In this document: one piece after another, positions 35,085 through 46,589 of the stretch | How positions within the stretch are numbered: position 1 is the stretch's first letter | How the letters are laid out: every line of letters begins with the position of its first letter | The notes under the pieces: model-generated | What the model was told of the DNA's origin: nothing | What the model saw: only the letters and a program-made list of their open reading frames with translations | Database searches by the model: none | Made by a program: the position numbers and the translations under genes | Assembly: GCA_036924085.1 (NCBI GenBank) | Contig: JAVGWX010000013.1 | Span: 47,329,175-47,393,174, forward strand | Reading direction: 5' to 3' | DNA: 64,000 nucleotides | From: Ariolimax columbianus | Taxonomy: Eukaryota; Mollusca; Gastropoda; Stylommatophora; Arionidae

Positions 35085-35146
35085 TGTCGATGGCTAGCGC
35101 CCTCTCAATGAACACCAAATTTGTAATGGCGACCATGCAAATATGA
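35084..35146 (+). other. upstream ORF overlapping the striatin start (ATGA)
   Basis: ATG at 35084 (with in-frame ATGs at 35090 and 35108) opens a frame of 20 codons ending in TGA at 35144-35146. The striatin ATG is 35143-35145, so stop and start share bases in ATGA. If transcription starts upstream of 35084, this uORF could lower or tune striatin translation by reinitiation. Confidence 0.5.
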
Positions 35147-35343
35147 TAGACGACAGTCCAGGATCACAACACGGAGGCCAGCTCGGGCCAGGATTAGGCA
35201 TGGTTACAAAATCACAACAAGACGATGGAATTAAACAGCGGCCTCAGTACTCTATGCCTGGTATTCTCCACTTTCTTCAGACGGAATGGGCAAGATTCGA
35301 AATGGAGAAATCTCAATGGGAAGTTGAACGAGCAGAACTGCAA
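35143..35343 (+). CDS. STRN: striatin exon 1 (residues 1-67)
   Basis: It starts at ATG 35143. An in-frame TAG at 35095-35097 rules out a longer N-terminus within this exon. It encodes QYSMPGILHFLQTEWARFEM, nearly the same as the vertebrate QYS.PGILHFLQ.EWARFE block, then WEVERAELQ. The exon ends in phase 0 after CAA, with donor GTGCGT at 35344. The Gly/Gln-rich first 34 residues are not conserved, as in other striatins. Confidence 0.93.
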
Positions 35344-35789
35344 GTGCGTAGAATTGATATTTTAGAGCTTTATTATTAACTGAATGCGTTTTGTGTGTGT
35401 TATATTATATCAATAATTATAAAGGGCCCTGAAATGGTGAATTTCACATGTTGATTCCATGATCAAACCAAATTGTATTCAGATGTTTGTACTCAACAAT
35501 GGCATCCAAGGGGAATAACTCAGGACGATGGGGATGTTGCTACATTTTGCTCAACAATGCCTGAGAGCATCTTTCGTTAGTCTTTCAGTTGACCAGCAGT
35601 ACTTTCAACTCACCAGACTACGTTACCTGTCTCGCTTTCAACCATTTATAGCCAGTGGGCCAGCCTTTTCAGCACTGTATTTTTAGTCTGTTTTTATAAT
35701 TTAATTTGAACTCCAAATACTAACATTCACTTCAGAAATGATTTTAGACGACTTTTAATTTATAATAAATTGTGGTCATTTATTTCCAC

Positions 35790-36060
35790 TTAGAATCAAT
35801 CAATCAAAGACCGTTGCTCTTTGTGCATAGGCCATTGACAACATCACGACAGCATATAATGTCAAGGACTGCTCTTTCCAGGAGTAATCATTTAAGGATT
35901 TTATTTCTTAGTTCCTCACATTCTCTTCTCCATGTAATTTTGGGTCTACCTCTCTCTCTCTCTTCACTTGAGGATTCCATGTAAGAGCCTGTCTGACTAT
36001 GTTATGCGGTACCTTCCGTAGTGCATGTCATATCCAACCTTTTCTTAATTTGATATTCCA
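35790..36060 (-). mobile_element. LINE-K C-terminal fragment in intron 1
   Basis: The minus strand reads RQALTWNPQVKRERER, then PKITWRRECEELRNKIL, parallel to 26400-26645. A (TC)n expansion at 35952-35962 shifts the frame. Confidence 0.65.
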
Positions 36061-37069
36061 TTGGATGTTGATGGCTCTTTTACCGTAGGTCTTTATCACT
36101 TTCAGGAAGAAGCAAAATTCCCATGTTTTGTGCAGCATATTGTCCATCCCTCTAAGATTTTCATAAAATGTTACAGTTAAAGTGTCACTGTGTTTTATAG
36201 TATCGTATTATGTGGTCGTGTCATATATGGAATGAAAGGGAATCGCATGAGCATTACGAAGATATAAATTAAATAAATATAGCTCCATTTCTAAAATAGT
36301 CAAGAAGTAAGAAACGTGCAATAACAACAACAAATTTGCGCGGGGAAAAACCACAATTAACATGTCAGAGTTACCCAATGTAGACTGCTAATTCATGTTT
36401 TGTCATTTGGGACACACTTGTTTTGAAACTACATCCATTTATGAAATTATCTGATGTTGACTTAACATGACATTAGTCTAGCACATGACAATTTTGAGAA
36501 TTATTGTTACATGACTTGGAAACAGCCATTTTATCACTTTAAACGAGTAATTTAAAATATTTTACATATATTAAAGGTTTCACCGGTTTATTTACAGCCA
36601 AGTACTGGAAGAAAGATTTACTTTCATTTCCGAGTCATAAAAAACGTCCATCATGCGGAAAACTAAACAAAATATATGTTTATTGTTTCCGACCACAACA
36701 AATCTGTTTATTTTATTCGACAACGCCCACCTTTTGTATATAATTGACTTCTCTGCTAGCATAATTCAGATCGACTTGAAAAATCAAAACAATAGCTAAA
36801 TGAAGTGTACATTTTCATTTTCAGAAATAATTTCAAAGAGGCTACATGCTTTTTGGGCAGAAAAAAGAGTAGATTGGTGCGTGCATATTCACTATCGATA
36901 ATAGAATTTAATGACTTAAATAGCTAGCAAATAATTATTAAACAAGAACTGATTAATTTTACTATTTTTATATAAAACAAAACTAAAGAACCATGCTCTG
37001 TTTCTGAAGTATCTAAAAAGGCTTTCCGGCAGAAAAAATATATATAAATAATAAAAATATCATCTTAAA
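36061..37069. other. intron 1, no recognisable feature
   Basis: AT-rich intron DNA with no repeat or motif identified. Confidence 0.45.
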
Positions 37070-37390
37070 ATCACCAGCACCTGACAGGGGTCTCCCGTTC
37101 TGAACGACAGGTAAAATCGGCCCATGGCAGCGGCCTCCCGTCCCGAAAGAGTTATTTCTCACCACTTTATCTCCATTATTCTTCGTAGGCATCTGTTTAT
37201 GATGATCTTGAGTATTTGTTGTATGGCCTTGTTCCTTTCCATGTCTCTGCTCCATACAGCAGCACTAAACTTGACACTGGCGTTGAATATTCTAATTTTG
37301 AAGGGAATCTTGATTTTTTTGGAATCCCCATGTTATTTAGCATTAAGAAGGCCCCTCTTGCCTTTCCAGAATGGTCTGTTATCATAGTGT
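37070..37390 (-). mobile_element. LINE-G fragment
   Basis: The minus strand reads GKARGAFLMLNNMGIPKKSR then VLLYGAETWKGTRP, the widespread LINE block before the C-terminal domain. It has stops and is inactive. Confidence 0.65.
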
Positions 37391-37554
37391 ATAAAGAGGA
37401 GCATGAAAATATATATTTAACTGATTGACAGATCAGTTTGACCTTTTTTTTTTAGACAAGGAAAAAAGTAGTATTAGTTTCATCATCACTCATTTTTTAA
37501 AAGGCACATAATATCAGGATTTAATTCAATGAATTTTTCTTTGACGATTGTCCT

Positions 37555-38300
37555 GAAAAGGATATTGTGGCGCTGTGTCGTAGTCTATAGCGTGGCTTCG
37601 AAATCCGGCTTCCTGTCCGACACATCCAACTTCAGGTGGGTTTTTTTGTTACCACCAGGTTTTCCTTCCCCTTGCAATCCAGATTCTCTTAGCAAGACTA
37701 CACTGTTGCAGTCTGGTTCCAGGGCTGCTGCTTGGAGGCGGAATAGAGTTTTGGTTAGCTCTGGTTCACCGACCCTGATGCAAGCAGCCAGCTATGATTC
37801 TCTAGCTGCTATCAGCTCATCTGGTTCCAGGGCTGCTGCTTGGAGGCGGAATAGAGTTTTGGTTAGCTCTGGTTCACCGACCCTGATGCAAGCAGCCAGC
37901 TATGATTCTCTAGCTGCTATCAGCTCATCTGGTTCCAGGGCTGCTGCTTGGAGGCGGAATAGAGTTTTGGTTAGCTCTGGTTCACCGACCCTGATGCAAG
38001 CAGCCAGCTATGATTCTCTAGCTGCTATCAGCTCATCTGGTTCCAGGGCTGCTGCTTGGAGGCGGAATAGAGTTTTGGTTAGCTCTGGTTCACCGACCCT
38101 GATGCAAGCAGCCAGCTATGATTCTCTAGCTGCTATCAGCTCATCTGGTTCCAGGGCTGCTGCTTGGAGGCGGAATAGAGTTTTGGTTAGCTCTGGTTCA
38201 CCGACCCTGATGCAAGCAGCCAGCTATGATTCTCTAGCTGCTATCAGCTCATTCACTGTGTTGCATCTGCAGCTCCCAGAATATAATACAGAGCTGTAAC
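37555..38300 (+). repeat. DR-3 copy expanded into five 108-bp units
   Basis: Five nearly perfect 108-bp units (starts 37712, 37820, 37928, 38036, 38144) lie inside a copy of dispersed repeat DR-3. Single-unit copies are at 59650-59860 (+) and 47440-47700 (-), sharing GGAGGCGGAATAGAGTTTTGG-like and CAAGCAGCCAGCTATGATTC-like blocks. Because 108 is a multiple of three, a 256-codon frame stays open; the other copies do not support a protein. Confidence 0.9.
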
Positions 38301-38764
38301 TGATTGAGGTAAAATGAACCAAAAAGAGCAGTAAAAAAGTATCAAGTGTTACATTTAATTCTTGTCACAAAACAATTTTGAGAATGATAAACCGGAGCTG
38401 AAGCATTGTACAAAGATTGGCTACTGACTTGACAAAGTGAATGAAGTTTGTTTTTGCTCTGAAAAGAAAATGCCGTTAGTTGTGGTGGTCACTGACTGAT
38501 CTACCAGTTTTCGCACAAGAAAAGAGAACAGTAATCAAAATAGAAAAATATTGATACATGATGGTCCTGCACTGCCATTGTGGGTCAGTGATTTTATTTT
38601 TGTCAAAGTTTCATCTGTTCTCGGAATCCTGGTAGTCAAACAGGAATGTTGTTAATGTCTGTTGCCAGGTAGCCTGAGGCTATCAGTAGTATATATTTTA
38701 AACTTCCTGCAGCGTACTAAGCATGGGGGAAGGTACCAATAATGTGGGTAGTTTTATAACTAGA

Positions 38765-39260
38765 ATTTTTGCCTGAGCAGTGGCTGTTAAGCCATCTTTT
38801 TTCCATTTCCAACTGCCAAGGGATTTTTAACATGCACGACACTGAACACGAGAATCCGATCTCACTAACCAGAGGTCAGGAGAATTTTTACCAGAACATC
38901 TACGTGAAAAAAAGCTTAGTCTCCACCGTGATTCGAACCACAACCTCTGTCTGGCACTCAGGGCGGACGCGTTGTTTTTTTTTTTTTTTTTTGCGTTCGC
39001 CTTATTTCTCTATTCCCCAAGGCGGTGTGCGTTGCACTGTGGTTTTTATTTTGCGCCTGTCGGCCCAGTGCATCCGACTTCAGCACGCATTTTATGTAAG
39101 GGTCTGCTTCCTCCTGCAATTTCTAAGGGTTTGCTTCCCCGGGGTAACGGCCGGTGCTGTGATGGGGATCGAACCCAGCACCTTCGGGTCGTGAGCCGTG
39201 CCACTTAACCACTAGGCCACGCCGTCCCCACGGACGCCTTGTTTTGAGACCACTGAGTCC
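38765..39260 (-). mobile_element. tRNA-derived SINE-2, split by SINE-1
   Basis: It matches 50388-50562 in AACACGAGAATCCGATCTCA, GAATTTTTACCAGAACATCT and GTGATTCGAACC (B box on minus GGTTCGAATCAC). Its tRNA-like head resumes after SINE-1 at 39231 with CGGACGCCTTGTTTTGAGAC. Confidence 0.75.
38975..39228 (-). mobile_element. SINE-1, full copy with poly-A tail and TSD
   Basis: On the minus strand: A box TGGCCTAGTGG (39209-39219), B box GGTTCGATCCC (39165-39175), the body, and an 18-base poly-A tail (T run 38975-38992). The flanking duplication CGGACGC(G/C)TTGTTTT (38964-38978, 39231-39245) matches at 14 of 15 bases. This marks a fairly recent L1-type insertion into SINE-2. Confidence 0.88.
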
Positions 39261-39504
39261 CACCATTTTGTCTATAAATATATTTTATTGAAGGTCATCG
39301 TCATAATTAAAGGTAAGGTACGTACTCCAATAGTAAACACTGCTGTTGGGGATGAAGTGCTAGAGGGTACATTATACTATGCCACAGTTTGTTTATGAGA
39401 TGGGATGGCCAGTTTGTTATATCACTGTGACTTTCCTTCCTTAACAGTAAACCAGGTGAAGCTTAGTGTAGTGCTATTGTAGTCTTTGCTACCTAATGAG
39501 AGAG

Positions 39505-39795
39505 AATGTGTGGTCGAGAGGTAAGGCACTAGCCTCTCAAAGTGATGAATGGAAATGGCGTAACTTTGAGCCCTGCAGGTTGGACCAAAGTGCCTGCATC
39601 CTGAATTATCTCTAGTTGTCTTGACTTATGTCTTGCTACTGGCCCAAAGTAGTTAGGGACCAGAGAGTGAGGTTGATGACTAGCACACATTCTTCTTCAC
39701 TAAAATCCAAATACAGTGCAAGTTACATCATCAAGACAGCAAAACTATCTGATGGTGTCGTTATCATTACTTGTGATGGGCAACTAACTTTTTTA
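39505..39795 (+). mobile_element. tRNA-derived SINE-3, copy 2
   Basis: The head is GTGGTCGAGAGGTAAGGC (A-box like) and the body matches 10095-10400 in GACCAGAGAGTGAGGTTGAT, GCAAGTTACATCATCAAGAC and GTGATGGGCAACTAAC. The B box is decayed. Confidence 0.65.
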
Positions 39796-39879
39796 TTATT
39801 TGCTTTGGAGACCAGTGCCAGAGTGCACCTCCGCATTTGTCCCTCAATTTAATTTAAAGAATGGATCACTGGCGCCAAA

Positions 39880-39995
39880 GGTGAAAGTTGTTTCCTCACA
39901 TCCGAGCATACTGCTGTTGTTGTACTATGCTTGGCTTCATCTGCCGGTCACTTGGCTTCGTCAGCGTGTCGCTCACTAATATGGGGTATGCCCTC
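39880..39995 (+). repeat. DR-1 partial copy
   Basis: GTTTCCTCACATCCGAGC, TGCTTGGCTTCATCTGCCGG and GTGTCGCTCACTAATATGGG match the middle of DR-1. Confidence 0.55.
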
Positions 39996-40019
39996 AGACA
40001 TCAATGTTTAATGTATCTA

Positions 40020-40370
40020 AAGAAAGCAGCAGTTAGCCTGAGGCTATTGGTATCTCCTTAGAGCTTGTCCAGAAATGGTTTTGGTGATGGCCACACATGC
40101 TTTCTTTGTTCCTCGAATGTTGGACAACTTTGAAGCAGATGCTCAGTAGTCATTTTGTCAGTGCAGCAGACACATTCATCTGTATGTCCTATTCTTAATT
40201 TGTTAAAGATATGATGTCTCACTCTGTTGTGTCCTGTGAGACGTCTAAAGATTACTACCTCGAGCTGGTAATGTGTGCCATTTGGTTGATGACCTGTGTG
40301 CTCTGCCTCCCACTTTTTTTCTGTATCTACATCTGGTTTGCCTCTTCATAAATTATTTCTATATCAGGTT
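40020..40370 (-). mobile_element. old LINE-I 3' fragment in intron 1
   Basis: The minus strand reads KKWEAEHTGHQPNGTHYQLE, FNKLRIGHTDECVCCTDKMT and TEHLLQSCPTFEEQRK, then LRLTAAF. This is the end of the LINE-I RNase H region and its Cys-rich tail, more diverged than the copies at 11-14 and 53-57 kb. Confidence 0.75.
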
Positions 40371-40829
40371 GATGTAGCTTCCCACATCCTCCTGACAATA
40401 TATCAGTCTCTTCATAGCCAACATTATTGCTATGAGATGAAATCTGCTGTATTAGAAAGTCCAAAGCAAACACTGAATTCAAGGATGATGTTTAAACTTC
40501 AGTTAATGAGGTCTCAGTTTTTTAGGAGATCGGATGACCAGTTCACTTACTTGCCTTTCCTAAGTCATTGCACCTGTTTACATCTAGGTGGACTGGAACA
40601 GGTACCAAGGAGTAAACCTAGCACATTTGCAATGAAAAGTAAGTGCTATTGCCACCCTGAATCTCTAACTTATACATATTAATAATGCATGGGCAACAGA
40701 AGTTTGAAATCAAACTTAGGACATCATCTGTTAGGATTGATCAGAAATGAGCACCTTGTATCTACTACCCAGAGATTAGTGACATTGGTTCTGCTTGACA
40801 TAATAATGAAATATATCATCATCAGGTGC

Positions 40830-41080
40830 CTTGCTTGTTGGCGTTGGCAATCATGGACCTCCACCCACTTCTATCATGTGTGTTGTTTACCAACTCTGTT
40901 GATTGTCACCCGTGTGATTCTCTCAGGCTGTCCAACATCTTCTCTCTCTGCCTTTCTCTGTCTCTTTCTTGCTATCCTTCCTGTTGTCGCAACGTGCTCC
41001 AAATCACCTTTTCTCATAACATGCCATAAAAAGGAAGACTGCCTTATTCTGATCTTTGCAAGGAAATACATATCTTAATT
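40830..41080 (-). mobile_element. LINE C-terminal fragment
   Basis: The minus strand reads AKIRIRQSSFLWHVMRKGDL, EHVATTGRIARKRQRKA and GQPERITRV, the SFLGH.MRK..LE...TG...GKR.RGR ending of LINE ORFs. Confidence 0.55.
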
Positions 41081-41415
41081 ATAAACCATTTGTCTCAGTT
41101 ATTCCTAGTTAATATTTCTCAAAGATTAAAACATACATGGGCATTGCTCATTTTGTCAAATCCTACATGTCCTCAATCAATCAAAAACCTGACAATCTTT
41201 CAGCATAGCATAGGTGCTCAACAAACACACACCACGTCTTCCTATCATGAGCCAACTGAGCCAGTTCTGTCCACGTCTATCCTTCTGCCTTGACGTTTGT
41301 GTCCAGCCCCCTCTCTCTTGCCATGTGAATTCCAGAAAAGATACTACATATTTTGCCTATTGTTTATTTCTTGCAGTGTCCTTAAACTGTGTAATTTATT
41401 GTTGTTATTTTTCAG

Positions 41416-41519
41416 GCAAAAATTGCTTTTCTACAAGGGGAGAGGAAAGGACAAGAGAATTTGAAGCAGGACTTGGTTAGGCGCATAAAAATGTTAGAGT
41501 TTGCACTCAAACAGGAACG
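41416..41519 (+). CDS. STRN: striatin exon 2 (residues 68-102)
   Basis: The acceptor is TTATTTTTCAG before 41416. It encodes AKIAFLQGERKGQENLKQDL then VRRIKMLEFALKQER, the core of the coiled coil and one of the most conserved parts of the family. It ends two bases into an Arg codon, with donor GTAACT at 41520. The 104-bp length fits the phase of both neighbours. Confidence 0.95.
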
Positions 41520-41550
41520 GTAACTACCCTTTCCTTTCTCAGTTCATTAA

Positions 41551-42229
41551 CCCTTTGAACCTGTGAAACTCATATCTGGTGGGGGGGGCGTGTAAAAAAC
41601 TCATTCCTCGGGGGGGGGGCATTATTGTAAGGTCCATTTTGAGCTGTACTGCTTGGATTTTGGCCATAATATAGTGACGTCTACACAGTACACACATTTC
41701 TGGAAATAACAAATTTGGCGGTGCAAATATCAAAGCATGTCTTCGCAATGATTTTGATTATTTTCAGGACAAAAAGTGGTTTTTAAAATGCAGAAAATGG
41801 CCATTCTGAAAAGCTAACAACAGATCAAGTTGTTAAAAGTAATTTCAAGGATTTTGAAGCTGAAAAATTAGATTTAGATGATGATTATCAGGAAAAGGAT
41901 CAGTTGTTATTTGAACGACAACATGTGTGTGATTTGGATTGCGATTCACCCATTGATTAGGATCAAGCTGGATCTGTTCTTTTGTTTCTGATACCCAATT
42001 TATGTCGCTGGGCTGACCACAGGAGCCAGTTTGCGATCAGAAAAAATTTACGAACCAACTGGGGACTTAACCCCAATCGCCCGACTGGGAAGCCAGTGCA
42101 CTAACCACTGAGCTACCGCCGCCCTTTGTCGTAGTAAATAGCTATCCGCAAATGTTAACATTGTGCATATTTTTTCAGAAGCACAGAGGTATGGGATTTT
42201 TCTGACTGGGGTAGCCAGGGTTCAGAGGG
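41551..42229. mobile_element. piggyBac-like element in intron 2, TTAA-flanked
   Basis: The left end TTAA-CCCTTTGAACCTG (41547 on) and the right end, reverse complement TTAA-CCCTCTGAACCCTGG (42233 back), form terminal inverted repeats with TTAA duplications and the CCCTTTG start seen in piggyBac-like elements. An acidic stretch KLDLDDDYQEKDQLLFERQ could be a relic of a transposase N-terminus (speculative). It carries a nested SINE-4. Confidence 0.7.
41995..42126 (-). mobile_element. tRNA-derived SINE-4 inside the piggyBac-like element
   Basis: The minus strand has GGCGGTAGCTCAGTGGTTAG (A box) and GGGGTTAAGTCCCC (decayed B box), followed by a body resembling 60075-60243. Confidence 0.65.
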
Positions 42230-42769
42230 TTAATAGCTTAGAACAATCACTGTAGCTGATTTCCTTGCAGGGAACCTGAACAGTACATTGATATATGGCA
42301 CTTTGTGCTTGAGAAAGTTACAATTGCCTTAAATAACCTGCTTAGTATTATGTATTGTTTTTGTTCTTGTTTCCCCAATTCAGTAGTACTCTGGGCACCA
42401 GAGTGGTACCCGGTGAAAAGAAAAAGGCTTGTAACTTTCTAACTTTGATGTAAAAGATGACTGAAGTTGGTTGTTCATGGGGCTAGCAACTTCATCGTGT
42501 AAAATGTTTGCTATTGAAACAGTTACTATAAATACATGAATGCAGACTTCCTGTAAAGGGGTAACAGTGGTTGGTTGACTTTTGCTTTACATTGAGTTAA
42601 AAGGGGCTCTGTGGAATTACATAAGGGACTGAGGACAAATTATAATCAGTGGTGATAATATTACTTATTTTACTATTAAATAATCACTATCCACTCGTAA
42701 GATGGATGATGGCAGAATACCAAAAGATCTTTTCTAAAGGGAATTACAGTTAGGGAAAAAGTCTCGTGG

Positions 42770-43075
42770 TTGGCCACTACTTCGGTACAAGGATATATGC
42801 AAGCGGGATATGAATGATGCTGGCATCGATTTGGAACCATGGCAATAGGATGCCTTGGATCGTGTTACATGTAGGGGCAGGATTAAGCATGGAATACAGA
42901 CAAAGGAGGTACTGATGTGGTGGATAGGCTAAGGATTCAGCTTTTGAGAAGAGACCCGATGCGATGCTGCACACTGTGGAAGACGCTTCTCTGCTTAGAT
43001 TGGTCTTACAAGTCACATTAGTTATGATCATCGACTGTACTTACATCCCTTTTTTCAAAGCACAATTACTGTTGT
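42770..43075 (+). mobile_element. LINE-L 3' end, copy 1
   Basis: It matches 61870-62175 closely: GATATGAATGATGCTGGCAT, AGGATTAAGCATGGAATACA and GCTTAGATTGGTCTTACAAG. The reading at the second copy, TGIDLESWEQ, identifies it as the end of a LINE RT ORF. Confidence 0.7.
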
Positions 43076-44174
43076 TCTGACAAGACGGAAAGAGTCAATG
43101 AATGATTCACTATTCATTGCCTTTGTCAAAGCATATCCCAGAGTGTTTGGGTACGCCTGTGGCCAATCAAGCTAATGTGGGCACGAAAAGTGTTCATGCG
43201 TGATGGGCACAGAAGATCAGCAGATGGTATGGATGATCCCGATGTTCATAATTTCCAGTTCTCGCGTCTGCTCTTGGCAACCTGAACACGGTGTTCTTCA
43301 TGGCCAGCTAGGTAAATCCCTCAGGCTGTTCTTGAAATTTTCTTTGGCCGCTGTATCTAACATCAACACCCCACCCACCCATTAGCTCAGGATGCAGGAG
43401 TCTCGTTGGGACCTGTTTGCCATTAATAATAATAATGTTCGCGAAGGTGTCAAAGGTCCGTTTCGTCGATTGACCACTACCATGTCGGACTGCCGAGGCT
43501 GTGTTCATGCGTAGCGTGTTAACTGAAATCCCTACAGACTTCCCAGGTGGAGCCGTGTACTCCGTAGCCATGGGATGAGGGCCGTGAGGAGTGTGTTAGA
43601 CCAATGTTTGTTTCAAGCTGTGCGTGTTAAATTACATGTTTTTACGTGTCCCGCCACTGAGGCTTCTGATTGTGTTCACCTTTTGGTCAGCGTAACCCTT
43701 GCTGTGCTGAGAATATGAGATTGGGAGAGGTATCATGTAACCTCCGGTGGAGGGAGGGGTGAGCAGGAGGAAGTCTGCTTCAGTCCGAGCAGAAAGGTCC
43801 TTGAGTAGTGATAACATGGTCTGAATTCTAGTGTAAAGATAAGCGGAACATTGAACTATGTCATGGACTGGTCTCCCATGGCTTGAGCCAGGCATGAAAT
43901 GCAGCAATATGCAACATAACAAACAGGATAACCGATCGAAAGCACATCAATTCCACAGAATAAAGTCCCTGATACCACCTGGTGAAGGAATTGTGAAATA
44001 TAATCCGAACAGGAACCACCAAACACCGGGAAACTAGACCCAAACACCGGAGCGAGTCGAGAGCGCAGCCATCTTACTTTTCCTCCATACAACATTGCCA
44101 GACATGCTTTTACACGGAGAGGTACACCAACAAATTCATGGAGAAGAGAATGGGAGAGGAACTAGGATTAAATG
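43076..44174. other. intron 2, no recognisable feature
   Basis: No RT, transposase or shared repeat was found by eye. The short open frames on both strands have no motif. Confidence 0.4.
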
Positions 44175-44394
44175 ATTACTCAATATTGATAATGGGGAAA
44201 TACTGAAATCAATCATTGATTTCCAATTGTTTGATGATTCTACAATAGATGAATTAGCAATATGCAAATTATAGGAGTTTGGATCTAAATGTCGGTCAGG
44301 CAGCAAGGACTGATCAGAGGTGTGTACAACCAGCAAGCTGCATGTACCATCATTATCCATACCCTATGCCATCTGTTGGAAGAGACTGAACATA
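44175..44394 (+). mobile_element. LINE-J2 RNase H fragment
   Basis: ILKSIIDFQLFDDSTIDELA with downstream VYNQ-like and SIPY sequence parallels ILKSINNRLLDEDTAIDEAA at 32.4 kb. It has frameshifts. Confidence 0.6.
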
Positions 44395-44770
44395 CATTGT
44401 CCTGTTCGAAGTGCCATAATGTCGGTTCTGTTTGACAAAGTACTTGCTTACTTTCCGGGTGTGTCTGTATGGGAGTGTTGATTTTAGGAAACTATGTCTG
44501 AATTTGAGTCTGTGCCCAATGTCCAAACATTGGGTGCCTTGGGTCGTGCTCCTGTTTTTCTCGTTCCATTTCTGCTGCGACACTAGTGGTGCTATGCCAA
44601 TTGTATGGTATATTTTATCAATGGAGTTGGGTTTTAGGCACCCTGATACTATCTGACCCGTCTCATTTATTGCTGTATCAACTAGTTTCGCATGGGCAGA
44701 GTTTTCCCAGACTGCTGCAGCGTATTCAGCTTGGCAAAGTAAAACAATAATGTCAAAAGTGGCGAGAAAA
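44395..44770 (-). mobile_element. LINE-F C-terminal fragment
   Basis: The minus strand reads QAEYAAAVWENSAHAKLVDT, AINETGQIVSGCLKPNSIDK and IYHTIGIAPLVSQQKW, then LKFRHSFLKST. This is the conserved EY..PVW..S.H...VD..LN...R.I.G.L.PT block of a LINE family. The frame is open for about 120 codons but truncated. Confidence 0.7.
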
Positions 44771-45568
44771 GAAATGAAAAAAATGTCACGTTACACTTGT
44801 CCTTGATTGAGCAGAACGACTGATGCATTCCGCATGAGAACAGGACGAGTAGATGATTGTGTGCAGGCTGAAACTGGACTCATCAGCGTTGTGTATGTGC
44901 GAGCGAGCAGCACAGTTAGCCAAGCATATTTTACAAGACTGTTATACGCTTAGGCTATTTTGTACTGAGCACTAGTCCGCAAAGACGAACCTCCCCACAA
45001 AACTATTTGCGGCTCTTGAAGAACTCACCACCACAGTGACTTTTATCCAGAGAACTGGGCTTCGCATGTAGATAAAATAAAACGAGAAAAAGATTTCATT
45101 CGCATTGTAGACAAGTTGAAAAGAATAGGGCCTTCCGAGCATAAAGTAAAAGGCGACTAAAAAGAGTTGTATATGGAACTAGTAACTTTATATAAAGCAA
45201 TTGCTATTGAAACTGCCATTTCACATTTTTGAATACTGACTTCCTGTTAAGAAGGAACTGAAGGTGGCCCTAGGCTTCACTATAATATATATAACAAATC
45301 ATGTTGCATTAGTTTGATTTTAAATATATTTGTTGTATTGCATTTACATTTCCCCCCTCTGGTGATAATAGAACAGGATTCTTTATTCAGTCTTGATGCA
45401 CTCAGTTCTACCCAGATGTAAATGGATACTTTACTTACATTTAGAGAATACCCGATGTCAGGGAAGGAAACTGGCCACCCCACCTCATAAAAAGCTTAGA
45501 CCTAATACAATAATCTCTCGCAGTGTCTGCCTTTGCAACTATCTTGACCTTTCTACACTTTTCCCCAG
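44771..45568. other. intron 2, no gene; possible short dispersed repeat
   Basis: GTAAAAGGCGACTAA near 45147 and TTGCTATTGAAACTGCC near 45200 resemble pieces near 42500, 26030 and 58930. They are too short to define. Confidence 0.4.
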
Positions 45569-45651
45569 GGCAAAGTACCACAAGCTAAAATATGGGACTG
45601 ACTTAAACCCAGAAGATTTAAAGCCACCATCTTTTGAAAAGGAAAATAAAG
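45569..45651 (+). CDS. STRN: striatin exon 3 (residues 102-130)
   Basis: The acceptor is CACTTTTCCCCAG. It encodes AKYHKLKYGTDLNPEDLKPP then SFEKENK, the conserved block after the coiled coil. It ends one base into an Asp codon with a consensus GTAAGT donor at 45652. Confidence 0.95.
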
Positions 45652-45713
45652 GTAAGTTTATTGATGTTTTAATGGTTGTATGAATCTGCCTTAGGTAGTT
45701 ACTGACCAGGTAG

Positions 45714-45951
45714 AGCCCAACCTTCTCCTGGCCATCAGATCCCAATCTTCTCCTTGCCATCAGATCCCAACCTTCTCCTGGCCATCACATTCCCATCTTC
45801 TCCTGGCCATCAGATCCCAACTTTCTCCTGGCCATCAGATCCCAACCTTCTCCCGGCCATCAGATCCCAACCTTCTCCTGGCCATCAGATCCCAACCTTC
45901 TCCTGGCCATCAGATCCCAACCTTCTCCTGGCCATCAGATGCCCTTCAATG
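45714..45951. repeat. 25-bp minisatellite in intron 3, about 9.5 copies
   Basis: Unit ATCAGATCCCAACCTTCTCC plus TGGCC. It starts about 60 bp after the striatin exon 3 donor. Confidence 0.95.
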
Positions 45952-46589
45952 GTCCAAAATTCAGGATATCATGTCACAAATGTCAAGTGTACGCAATGTC
46001 TATGGGACCTTATCGGCACTTCCTTTCAAATCATGAATGCTCTACTGAAACAACCATGTGGTACGGTCTTATGGTTTGCCCAATGTGATACACTGAGGCA
46101 CAGTTTATCGTATGTGAAGGAGAGGTCGCCCTAAGATGCAATGGACAAATGATATTCGCAAGTAGACAGGCGTCATGCCAGGAATGACTTTACCCTCACT
46201 GCATGCAACTTGGACCACAGCTATTTATCGTGGACACTTGTCAATTAGCGCAGCAGGCTCTTATCTGAGCAGATTACTACAGCCATTCACTTTCTGACCA
46301 GAGGATATAGATGGTTTAATTAACTTGTGGCACTGTCTCTTTTGTTGACACTTTTGCATGCTGGAATGAGTTGAGGGCATGGGTAATCTTTATTGCGAAG
46401 GAGAAAACAATCCATGAGCTGTTGTTGATTGTTCATCACGGTAAATGGATACCATTCTCTCTTTTCTTCTATTTGGGACATGTTTGGCCAGTCGATGGGT
46501 TTGAAGGTACGAGAGGCGTTCAAGTTAAACTGAGACTTTTTGTTCTAGTTCTACCTGAATGGGTTATAGTGTGCTGGAACTACTATCAT

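Noticed and set aside
37529..38299. 256-codon frame with five identical 36-residue repeats
   Set aside because: It is the 108-bp DR-3 expansion; single-copy DR-3 elements at 47.5 and 59.7 kb do not keep the frame.
39165..39227. possible tRNA genes at 14.8, 39.2, 42.1, 50.5, 60.2 and 61.0 kb
   Set aside because: A and B boxes are present, but the acceptor stem does not close and each is the head of a repeated SINE body, so these are SINEs, not tRNA genes.
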